Positions 51,100 to 58,531 of a DNA stretch of 64,000 nucleotides are shown here, piece after piece. The DNA is from JAFGBM01 sp964564915 (lineage in GTDB: Bacteria > Actinomycetota > Actinomycetes > Actinomycetales > Demequinaceae), in assembly GCA_964564915.1 (NCBI GenBank), contig CAZMCU010000002.1:13786-77785 (forward strand), in the 5' to 3' direction. Below the pieces are notes generated by a model that ran no database searches, was not told where the DNA came from, and was given only the letters and a program-made list of their open reading frames with translations. How positions within the stretch are numbered: the first letter of the stretch is position 1; each line of letters begins with the position of its first letter. The translations under genes were made by a program, and so were the position numbers.

Positions 51100-52605
51100 G
51101 TGACGGGTGCCCACTATCTGGGATGCTTGGGTGTCGTGACAACGAAGCCCCCAACCGAGGAGACGCTCCGCAAACGTGCGGAGGGTCTCTGGACTGCGCT
51201 CCCGGGTGAGGTCATCGAGTTGGCGGAAGCCTTCGACGCGGCGGGCCACGAGATCGCCATGGTGGGAGGGCCCGTTCGTGACGCCTTCCTCGGCCGATCA
51301 AGCGCGGACTTCGACTTTGCCACGTCCGCTACTCCAGAAGAATCGGAACGATTCCTGGGTCGATGGGGAGATGCCCTCTGGGACATGGGGAAGGAATTCG
51401 GGACGATCGGGGCGAAGAAGAACGATCTTACGGTTGAGGTGACGACCTACCGTGCGGATACGTACGACGCCGACTCGCGTAAACCGGCGGTGGCGTTTGG
51501 GGATTCGCTCGAGGGAGACCTCGCACGGAGGGACTTCACGGTCAATGCGATGGCCGTCAAGCTTCCCTCGAGGGAGTTTGTCGACCTGTTTGGGGGTCTC
51601 AGCGACCTGGCCGCGGGGCTCTTGCGGACACCCATCGAACCGGACGTGTCGTTTGGCGACGATCCGCTGAGGATGATGAGGGCTGCCCGCTTCGCGTCGC
51701 AATTGGGGTTCGAGGTGGAGGCCGGGACCTTCGAGGCGATTCGCGTGCTGAGGGAGCGGATTTCTATCGTCTCGGCGGAACGGGTGCGAGACGAGTTGAT
51801 TCGACTCATGCTGGGGGCGAACCCGCGAGCGGGCCTGACCTTGCTCGTCGATTCCGGGTTGGCGGACATCGTGCTCCCCGAGGTGCCCGCGCTCAAACTC
51901 GAGGTGGACGAGCACCATCGCCACAAGGACGTGTATGAGCATTCGCTGACGGTGGTGGACCAGGCGATCGACCTGGAGACGGGACCCGACGGGCCGGTCC
52001 CCGCTCCCGACCTCGTTCTCCGCCTCGCCGCCCTGTTGCACGACATTGGAAAGCCCGCCACGAGGGCGTTCGAACCGGGAGGTGTGGTGACGTTCCACCA
52101 CCACGAGGTGGTCGGAGCGAAGATGGCGGCGCGGCGTCTCAAGGCGCTGCGATTCGACAAGGCCACCATCCAGGCCGTGGCCAAACTGACCGAACTGCAC
52201 TTAAGGTTCCACGGGTACGGCGAAGCCCAATGGTCGGACGCGGCCGTGCGGCGGTACGTCACCGACGCGGGCGATCAACTTGAGCGTTTGCACCGCCTGA
52301 CCCGGGCCGACTGCACCACCCGAAATCGGCGCAAGGCAGACCGCTTGTCGTTCGCGTACGACGACCTGGAACAGCGCATCGCGGACCTCCGGGAGCGGGA
52401 GGAGTTGGCGTCCATCCGTCCCGACCTCGACGGCACGGAGATCATGGAGATCCTCGGGATCGGGCCAGGCCCGCTAGTGGGAAAGGCCTATGCCCACATG
52501 CTCGCGATCCGCATGGAGCAAGGCCCCCTCGCGCCGGACCGCGCCCGCGAGGAATTGCTTGCGTGGTGGGCCGCACGCAACGAGAGCGCAGGCGCCGAGG
52601 ACTAA
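51100..52605 (+). CDS. cca: CCA tRNA nucleotidyltransferase
   Basis: 501 aa. Class II nucleotidyltransferase head with VGGPVRDAFLGR and DFDFATSATP (metal-binding DxD), arginine-rich RRDFTVNAMAV, and a C-terminal HD domain with LAALLHDIGKPATR. It builds or repairs the CCA end of tRNAs; two of the three tRNAs in this window lack an encoded CCA. Start could be GTG 51100 or GTG 51136 (VTTKPPTEE); the latter better fits the family. Its 3' end overlaps the convergent MFS gene by 4 nt. Confidence 0.95.
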   Translation: MTGAHYLGCLGVVTTKPPTEETLRKRAEGLWTALPGEVIELAEAFDAAGHEIAMVGGPVRDAFLGRSSADFDFATSATPEESERFLGRWGDALWDMGKEFGTIGAKKNDLTVEVTTYRADTYDADSRKPAVAFGDSLEGDLARRDFTVNAMAVKLPSREFVDLFGGLSDLAAGLLRTPIEPDVSFGDDPLRMMRAARFASQLGFEVEAGTFEAIRVLRERISIVSAERVRDELIRLMLGANPRAGLTLLVDSGLADIVLPEVPALKLEVDEHHRHKDVYEHSLTVVDQAIDLETGPDGPVPAPDLVLRLAALLHDIGKPATRAFEPGGVVTFHHHEVVGAKMAARRLKALRFDKATIQAVAKLTELHLRFHGYGEAQWSDAAVRRYVTDAGDQLERLHRLTRADCTTRNRRKADRLSFAYDDLEQRIADLREREELASIRPDLDGTEIMEILGIGPGPLVGKAYAHMLAIRMEQGPLAPDRAREELLAWWAARNESAGAED

Positions 52606-53927
52606 GGTGTCGCGACGTCGGCGACCGTGGTGCGGACGCCGCGCGGCTGGGTGGGGGCGATCGCGTAGAAGCCAGCGAGGATCACGTACCCGATCGTGGC
52701 GACCGTCATGACGGGGACGGAGTAACCGTCGTCGGGAAGCACGAACGCACATACGGCGGCGGACGCCATGAGGGCGAGGTTATACGTCATGTCGTAGAGG
52801 GTGAAGGCTCGGCCTCTGACCCCGTCTTCCGTGTCGCGTTGGACGATCGTGTCGATGGCGATCTTTCCCCCCTGGACGGCGAAACTGACGACGACCGCGG
52901 CGGTCAGGAGGGCAGCACGGGAACTCGAGAGCGCGAGGAGGCCCTGGCCGAGCGCGCCGACGATCAGGCACAGGACCACCCATCGGTGCCGAGAGATCAC
53001 GTGCCCGAGCGCCGGGGTGACGACCGCCGCGAGACCAAAGCCGCACCCCGCGGCCACGAGCACGAGGCCGAACTGGCCCAGGCCGTCGGATCCCTCCACC
53101 CCGGTGGGATTCGCTAGAAGCGTCCTCGAGATCAATATCGAGGCAACGAACATCAGTCCGTAGAGGAAGCGTTGGGCACCCATGACGATGAGGGCGTGCA
53201 GGGGCGTGAGGCGCCGGGCGAGGTAGGAGGCTCCGGTGCGCAAGCCGTGAACGAGGTCGCGAAGGTGCTCGCGCATGCGAGCCGCGTCGAGCTTCTTGAT
53301 GGGACCGAGCTCGGTGCGCCCGATCGTCGTCGTGACCCACGACGAGATACCAAAGGTCACACCGGAGGCGACGAGGGCCGCGATGGGTTTGGCGTCGTCG
53401 GAGAGGCCGGGGGCGAAGAAGGAGACGACGACACCGATACCGGCTCCCGCGAGGGCGGCGAGCGTCCCGAGCGTCGGCAGGATCGAGTTCGCGGTGAGGA
53501 GGTCGTCGTCGGAGACGACGCGGGGGATGGCCGCCGTCATGGCCGCGAGGAGGAAGCGGTTGATCGATAGGGCGACGAGCGCGGCGAGGTAGATGAGGAG
53601 GTCGGGCCCATGAATCACCATGAGGTAGCCGAGGAGTCCGGCGATGCCGAGCCGGACGAGGTTTCCCCAGAGGATGATGCGCTGGCGATTCCACCGGTCG
53701 ATAAGTGGCCCGGCGAACGGTCCGATCACGGTGAAGGGGGCGAGGAGGAGGAGGAAGCCGAGGGCGATCGCCGGGGCCGTTGCCTGTTGGGTCGGGTCGA
53801 AGAAGAGCATCGACGCGAGTCCCGCCTGAAACATGCCGTCCCCCAGTTGGCTCGTGAGGCGCGAACCGGTGAGCCTGCGGAAGCCAGAACCCTTGAGGAG
53901 GTGTCGGAGTTCGGTGGCGGCGGACAC
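52602..53927 (-). CDS. MFS transporter (EntS-like)
   Basis: 441 aa with about 12 transmembrane helices. MFS family feature GPLIDRWNRQRIILWGNLVRL in the loop 2-3 region (motif A-like). Similar to the enterobactin exporter-type MFS family. GTG start follows a TAGAGT -10 box by 6 nt and has no ribosome site. Substrate unknown. Convergent with cca, divergent from DUF805. Confidence 0.85.
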   Translation of the reverse strand: MSAATELRHLLKGSGFRRLTGSRLTSQLGDGMFQAGLASMLFFDPTQQATAPAIALGFLLLLAPFTVIGPFAGPLIDRWNRQRIILWGNLVRLGIAGLLGYLMVIHGPDLLIYLAALVALSINRFLLAAMTAAIPRVVSDDDLLTANSILPTLGTLAALAGAGIGVVVSFFAPGLSDDAKPIAALVASGVTFGISSWVTTTIGRTELGPIKKLDAARMREHLRDLVHGLRTGASYLARRLTPLHALIVMGAQRFLYGLMFVASILISRTLLANPTGVEGSDGLGQFGLVLVAAGCGFGLAAVVTPALGHVISRHRWVVLCLIVGALGQGLLALSSSRAALLTAAVVVSFAVQGGKIAIDTIVQRDTEDGVRGRAFTLYDMTYNLALMASAAVCAFVLPDDGYSVPVMTVATIGYVILAGFYAIAPTQPRGVRTTVADVATP

Positions 53928-53933
53928 GCGGCC

Positions 53934-53939
53934 ACTCTA
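53934..53939 (-). promoter_or_regulatory. -10 box TAGAGT of the MFS gene
   Basis: Minus-strand TANNNT, 6 nt upstream of the GTG start, consistent with leaderless transcription. Confidence 0.45.
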
Positions 53940-54040
53940 CGACCATGGACGATCATTCGCCGCGCCTGACTGCCAACGGAAAGGCGATACGGGTAGCCTG
54001 GGGTCTGAAGAGAAGCATCCGAACGAGAGGAGACGGCATC

Positions 54041-54705
54041 GTGAACATGGGGGAAGCGGTCGTCGCGTGCTTGCGCAAGTACTCCGACTTTTCGGGGAGG
54101 GCTCGACGATCGGAGTACTGGTGGTTCTTTCTCGCCGAGGTGCTGATAGGAATTCTCCTCGTCGTTATGTTCGTGTCTTCACTGCGGCCGGCCATCGAGC
54201 CGATGCGGGACGACCTTGAGGCTGGTCGTATCAGGACCTTGAACCAATTCATCGAGGGGGGCGATTGGCAGAAGGTCACCGGTGCGCTTTTCGCGTTCGG
54301 CGCGGTCGCGATCATCTTGGCCATTCCGATGTACGCCGCCGGGGCGAGGCGTCTTCACGACATGGGGCAGTCCGGCCTCTGGCTGCTCTTGAACTTCGCC
54401 TACGTCATCCCGTTCGCGGGCCTTGTGCCGCTCATCATGTNNNNNNNNNNNNNNNNNNNNNNNNNNNNNNNNNNNNNNNNNNNNNNNNNNNNNNNNNNNN
54501 NNNNNNNNNNNNNNNNNNNNNNNNNNNNNNNNNNNNNNNNCTCTTGAACTTCGCCTACGTCATCCCGTTCGCGGGCCTTGTGCCGCTCATCATGTGCATG
54601 ATCGATGGCCAGGACCACGAGAACCGGTGGGGTCCGGATCCGAAGGCGGGCGAACGCGTGGGGTGGGGAAACGTCCCGCCGGAACCTTACGGACCACCCA
54701 GCTAG
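54041..54705 (+). CDS. DUF805 membrane protein, interrupted by an assembly gap
   Basis: Starts GTG at 54041 with AGGAGA upstream. Sequence KYSDFSGRARRSEYWWFFLA is the DUF805 signature, followed by two to three transmembrane helices and AGARRLHDMGQSGLWLL. The 100-N gap is flanked by an identical 55-bp sequence on both sides (54386-54440 and 54541-54595). Removing the Ns and one copy restores one 169-aa frame ending GPPS at TAG 54703-54705. As deposited, the 155 extra bases break the frame. DUF805 function is unknown. Confidence 0.85.
54386..54595. other. Artificial scaffold gap with duplicated 55-bp contig ends
   Basis: 54386-54440 and 54541-54595 are identical over 55 bp and flank exactly 100 N. 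This is an unmerged contig overlap, not a biological repeat; its length suggests an assembly k-mer of 55. Confidence 0.95.
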
Positions 54706-54721
54706 CCGAGCCGGGGACCGC

Positions 54722-54727
54722 TAGCGT
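54722..54727 (+). promoter_or_regulatory. -10 box TAGCGT of the acyltransferase gene
   Basis: TANNNT, 6 nt before the ATG at 54734; no ribosome site, probable leaderless start. Confidence 0.45.
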
Positions 54728-54733
54728 GGCCCC

Positions 54734-56044
54734 ATGAGTCAAGCCCAGGCGATCGCGGACGCGACGCCGACGACGCGAGACCGTTACGTCGACTTCCTAC
54801 GCGTCGCATCGCTCGGCGGGGTGATCCTCGGCCACTTCCTCATGGCCGTCGTCGACGACCGGCCGGGAGCGGTGACCGACGGGGCATTTTCCTTCACCAA
54901 CATTCTTTCGCTTGAGGCGTGGGCGAGACCGGGGACGTGGATCCTCCAGGTCATGCCCATTTTCTTTGTCGTCGGCGGGTTCGCGCACGCGACGTCGTGG
55001 CGGTCGCTTCGACGACGTGGGGGTGGGTATGCGGACTTCGCACGAGCGCGCATCGGGAGGCTCGTCACGCCCGCCCTCGTATTCATCGCGGTAGGGATGG
55101 TGGCGGGAGCCGTGGTCGAGGGGACGCTCGGGAAGAACAACGACTACGAGCCCGTAATGCAGGTGGCGGGGCAATTGCTGTGGTTCATCGGCATCTACCT
55201 CATCGCGGCGGGATTCGCGCCGTTGATGCTGCGCCTTCACGAGCGTTTCGGTTGGCGGGCGCTTGCGGGGTTGCTCGCGGCCGTGATTGCGGTTGATGTT
55301 CTCCGGCTGGCCGTGACGTCCGTGGGGATCGGGGGTACGGAGGTGAGCCTCGATGGGGTTAAGTGGCTGAACTTCGCCTTCGTGTGGTTGTGCATCCACC
55401 AGGTGGGGTTCTTCTACGCCGACGGCGTTGCCGACCGTTTGGGGGTCCGGCGTCTGGGGGCGTGGATGCTCGGGCTCGGGGTGTCCGCCACCGCGCTACT
55501 CATGTGGCTCGGTCCGTACGGCACCTCGATGGTGTCGTTCCCTGGCGAAACGCTGTCGAACCTCACTCCCCCAACCGTCGTGCTCGTCACGTTTGGGATT
55601 GCGCAAGCCGGGGTGTTGCTGCTGTTCCGCAAGCGGGCTTCGAGGTGGCTGGAGAAGCCGCGCGTCTGGAGGACGGTCATCGCGGGGGGTGCGCTCGCGA
55701 TGACGGCGTACCTGTGGCACTTCTGGGCGCTCATCCTCATGTACGTGGGTTTCCACCTGTGGGCCGGACCGCTTCCCGAGCCGACGACCGCCGCGTGGTG
55801 GTGGCTGCGGATTCCCCAGTTGGTGGTGTTCCTGGTGCTGGTCGCGGTGTTGGTGACCGCGTTCCGTTGGGCCGACGCACCGCCGCGTCGACGTGAGGTG
55901 GCGGGGCCGAGGTGGTGGCGGGCGACGGTGGCGGCGGTTGGGGTCGCGGCCGCGATCGTCGGGATGTTGGGCTTCGCCGTCGTCGGGTTCCGGGGTGTCC
56001 TCAGCGGATTCGTCGCTCACGTGGTGGGTGTTCCGATGACAGCC
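54734..56044 (+). CDS. Acyltransferase 3 (OafA/YrhL-like) membrane protein, 3' end missing
   Basis: 437 residues visible, then a 100-N gap. N-terminal RDRYVDFLRVASLGGVILGH is the acyltransferase-3 start (DxLRxxA...H), with about ten transmembrane helices after it. ARIGRLVTPALVF follows the catalytic-type loop pattern. It probably transfers an acyl group to a surface sugar or lipid. The true stop lies in the gap; only part of the C-terminus should be lost. Confidence 0.85.
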
Positions 56045-56144
56045 NNNNNNNNNNNNNNNNNNNNNNNNNNNNNNNNNNNNNNNNNNNNNNNNNNNNNNNN
56101 NNNNNNNNNNNNNNNNNNNNNNNNNNNNNNNNNNNNNNNNNNNN
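56045..56144. other. Assembly gap, 100 N
   Basis: Flanks do not overlap, so real sequence of unknown length is missing. It hides the end of the acyltransferase gene and possibly further genes. Confidence 0.95.
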
Positions 56145-56387
56145 CTACGTCCAGCGCGGAAGTGAGGCGATGTTCTCCGTCAGTTTGCGCGCGGCGAGTG
56201 GAGGCACGCCCTGCTTGACGATCGCTTCGATTGCCTTGGCTTGAACGGCTTCCATGGGGCCGTCGGGAAGCGTGAACTTGCCCTTGGCGTAGCAAGTTTT
56301 GCAGTATGACGTGCTCGGTGACCCGTCGGCCTCGGTGCCGCACGTGTCGTCGCTCAGCGGAATGCCGCAACTCTCGCATCGGCTCAT
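56145..56387 (-). CDS. Small zinc-ribbon protein, 80 aa
   Basis: CESCGIPLSDDTCGTEADGS followed by YCKTCYAKGKF gives a CxxC...CxxC zinc ribbon, as in the 'putative zinc ribbon' family (CxSCGMPL...GTEADGS...YCxxCY). The remainder is a short helical region ending SLPRWT. The stop TAG is the first codon next to the gap, so the gene is complete. ATG has AGGAGGCGTTC upstream. Cytoplasmic; function unknown. Confidence 0.88.
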   Translation of the reverse strand: MSRCESCGIPLSDDTCGTEADGSPSTSYCKTCYAKGKFTLPDGPMEAVQAKAIEAIVKQGVPPLAARKLTENIASLPRWT

Positions 56388-56452
56388 GAACGCCTCCTGA
56401 CTAACCCCGATGTTACCCGCCCCAAGGTGAACCGGGCGGTGTCCCTGTGAAC

Positions 56453-56461
56453 ATGTCCACA
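56453..56461 (+). promoter_or_regulatory. DnaA-box-like 9-mer upstream of the zinc-ribbon gene
   Basis: ATGTCCACA, one mismatch from YTRTCCACA, in the spacer between ino1 and the zinc-ribbon gene. Single site, weak evidence. Confidence 0.3.
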
Positions 56462-56482
56462 GGCATCGAATTGTGAGTCCGC

Positions 56483-56511
56483 AGCCTTCGACGACCGAGC
56501 CTTCGACGACC
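56483..56511. repeat. 14-nt direct repeat
   Basis: AGCCTTCGACGACC at 56483-56496 and again at 56498-56511, one base apart, in non-coding DNA between ino1 and the zinc-ribbon gene. Confidence 0.7.
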
Positions 56512-56560
56512 TAGTGTGTCGCAGCGACGAGGATGGCCGGGCTAGCGCGTGGTGCGCCGC

Positions 56561-56611
56561 AGCGGGCGTTGAGTGCCGATTCCAGGTTCGGATCGGCACT
56601 CAACACCCGCT
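56561..56611 (-). terminator. Strong hairpin downstream of ino1
   Basis: 20-nt arms (56561-56580 and 56592-56611) around an 11-nt loop. Only one position is unpaired on the plus strand (C/A); on the minus strand it becomes a G-U wobble, so the full stem forms only in the ino1 transcript. It begins 18 nt after the ino1 stop. No U tract, as often in high-GC genomes. Confidence 0.75.
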
Positions 56612-56628
56612 AGGACGCTCGATAGCGG

Positions 56629-57708
56629 CTACCGCTCGACCTCGCCAGCGATGAACGCCTCGACCAAGGAACGAGCCTTGGTGTCCTCCATCTGGATGGG
56701 GGGCGTCTTCATGAAGTACGACGCGGGGCTCGTGATCGCCCCACCGATGCCGCGATCCTTGGCGATCTTGGCGGCACGGACGGCGTCGATGATGATACCG
56801 GCCGAGTTCGGGGAGTCCCACACCTCGAGCTTGTACTCCAGGTTCAAGGGAACCTCGCCGAACGCGCGGCCCTCGAGGCGCACGTACGCCCACTTGCGGT
56901 CGTCGAGCCACGGGATGTAGTCCGACGGGCCGATGTGCACGTTCCGGGCACCCATGTCGTGGTCCATGTTGGATGTCACGGCGTTGGTCTTCGAGATCTT
57001 CTTCGACTCAAGGCGATCGCGCTCCAGCATGTTCTTGAAGTCCATGTTGCCGCCGACGTTGAGCTGGTACGTGCGGTCCAAGATGACGCCGCGGTCCTCG
57101 AACAGGCGAGCCAGCACGCGGTGCGTGATGGTTGCGCCCACCTGGGACTTGATGTCGTCACCAACGATCGGCACGCCGGCGTCCTCGAACTTCTTGGCCC
57201 ATACGGGGTCGGACGCGATGAACACCGGGAGCGCGTTGACGTACGCCACCTTGGCGTCGATCGCGCACTGGGCGTAGTACTTATCCGCGTCCTCGGAGCC
57301 GACGGGCAGGTAGCAGACCAAAACGTCGGTCTTGGTGTCCTTCAGAACCTGAACGACGTCAACCGGCGCCACGTCGGACTCGGTGATGGTCTCGCGGTAG
57401 TACTTGCCAAGGCCGTCGAGCGTGTGGCCGCGCTGAACGATGACGTTCGTCTTGGGCGCATCACAGATCTTGATCGTGTTGTTCTCCGAGGCCTTGGTCG
57501 CCTCGACCAGCTCCTTGCCAACCTTGAGCGCGTCGACGTCGAACGCCGCCACAAACTCAATGTCGCTGATGTGATAGTCCCCGAACTGCACGTGCATGAG
57601 GCCGGGAACGGTATCGGTGGGTTTCGCGTCCTTGTAGAACTCGATTCCCTGAATGAGCGACGTCGCGCAGTTGCCGACGCCGATGATGGCCACACGCAAC
57701 TTAGCCAT
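56629..57708 (-). CDS. ino1: Inositol-3-phosphate synthase
   Basis: 359 aa. Converts glucose-6-phosphate to myo-inositol-3-phosphate, NAD-dependent; product feeds phosphatidylinositol and mycothiol. N-terminal NAD motif AIIGVGNCATSLIQGIEFY, core VLVCYLPVGSEDADKYYAQC, and NPNL/DSPNSAGIIIDAVRAAK near the C-terminus. The length is that of the actinobacterial/archaeal short form. Followed by a strong terminator hairpin. Located next to padR, as in other actinobacteria. Confidence 0.96.
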   Translation of the reverse strand: MAKLRVAIIGVGNCATSLIQGIEFYKDAKPTDTVPGLMHVQFGDYHISDIEFVAAFDVDALKVGKELVEATKASENNTIKICDAPKTNVIVQRGHTLDGLGKYYRETITESDVAPVDVVQVLKDTKTDVLVCYLPVGSEDADKYYAQCAIDAKVAYVNALPVFIASDPVWAKKFEDAGVPIVGDDIKSQVGATITHRVLARLFEDRGVILDRTYQLNVGGNMDFKNMLERDRLESKKISKTNAVTSNMDHDMGARNVHIGPSDYIPWLDDRKWAYVRLEGRAFGEVPLNLEYKLEVWDSPNSAGIIIDAVRAAKIAKDRGIGGAITSPASYFMKTPPIQMEDTKARSLVEAFIAGEVER

Positions 57709-57733
57709 TGTTTCCCCTTACCTTGTGGTCCGC

Positions 57734-58300
57734 CTAGGCGGAATGTTTGTCCATCCCGCCAAGGGCGGATCGTTCTTCCTCGATCAATCGGTCAAGCCAC
57801 TCGACCTCGCGCTCGACCGTTTCGAGGCCGTGACGCTGAAGTTCCGCTGTGTAAGCGTCGTGCCGATCGCGAACGCGCCGGAGGGAGGCTCCCGCCTCTT
57901 CCATGCGTTCCGCGAGCCTGCTGCGACGTCCCTCGAGGATGCGGAGGCGAGTCGCGGGGTCGGTGCGATCGAACATCGAGAACCGCACGTCGAACGTGCC
58001 GTCCTCCCACGACGACGCACCCGCGTTCGCCAACTCCTCCTGAAGTCTGGTCCTTCCAGAATCCGTCAAGCTGTACACGATCCTCGAGCGGCGCGATCCC
58101 TTCGTGGCGGCGTTAGCGGCGTCCATGCCGATGAGTCCGGACGAGACCATGCGCTTCAGGGCGGGGTAGAGGGAGCCGTAGCTCAAGGCCCGGAACGGTC
58201 CGAGTTCGCTCCCCAACCGCTTGCGGATCTGGTACCCATGAAGGGGAGAGTTCTCGAGTACGCCCAAGATCGCGAACGTCAACACGTTCGAGTGGGCCAT
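57734..58300 (-). CDS. PadR family transcriptional regulator
   Basis: 188 aa. N-terminal winged helix (about 1-90) with AILGVLENSPLHGYQIRKRL and LSYGSLYPALKRMVSSGLI, the PadR signature. C-terminal coiled-coil dimerisation region (about 110-185), PadR subfamily 2 (Vir_act_alpha_C type). ATG has GGGAG upstream. It lies 25 nt upstream of ino1 on the same strand and conserved beside ino1 and ponA in actinobacteria. A perfect inverted repeat at 58371-58387 is its likely operator. Confidence 0.93.
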   Translation of the reverse strand: MAHSNVLTFAILGVLENSPLHGYQIRKRLGSELGPFRALSYGSLYPALKRMVSSGLIGMDAANAATKGSRRSRIVYSLTDSGRTRLQEELANAGASSWEDGTFDVRFSMFDRTDPATRLRILEGRRSRLAERMEEAGASLRRVRDRHDAYTAELQRHGLETVEREVEWLDRLIEEERSALGGMDKHSA

Positions 58301-58370
58301 CTTTCGTCTCCCTTGTCCTGCGATCGATGCGGCACCGACGGCGCCGCGACATGTCACGGTAGCATAACGT

Positions 58371-58387
58371 TGTATCGGCGCGATACA
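58371..58387. promoter_or_regulatory. Perfect inverted repeat, likely PadR operator
   Basis: TGTATCG-GCG-CGATACA, 7-bp arms with a 3-nt spacer, 71-87 nt upstream of the padR ATG. PadR proteins typically bind TGTAT/ATACA-type palindromes. A minus-strand TATGCT at 58359-58364 or so could be the padR -10 box, so the repeat would overlap the -35/spacer region. Autorepression is inferred. Confidence 0.6.
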
Positions 58388-58431
58388 TCGAACGCCAAAC
58401 CGCTTCGGGTCGACGGGGGCGAAACGGGACA

Positions 58432-58531
58432 NNNNNNNNNNNNNNNNNNNNNNNNNNNNNNNNNNNNNNNNNNNNNNNNNNNNNNNNNNNNNNNNNNNNN
58501 NNNNNNNNNNNNNNNNNNNNNNNNNNNNNNN
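58432..58531. other. Assembly gap, 100 N
   Basis: Flanks do not overlap. It removes the padR-ponA spacer and the first part of ponA. Confidence 0.95.

Noticed and set aside
53945..54040. N-terminal extension of DUF805 from the ATG at 53945
   Set aside because: No ribosome site and no family similarity before the GTG at 54041, which has AGGAGA upstream.
54386..54595. 55-bp direct repeat as a possible recombination or attachment site
   Set aside because: Copies lie exactly at both edges of a 100-N gap and merging them restores an intact gene, so it is an assembly overlap.
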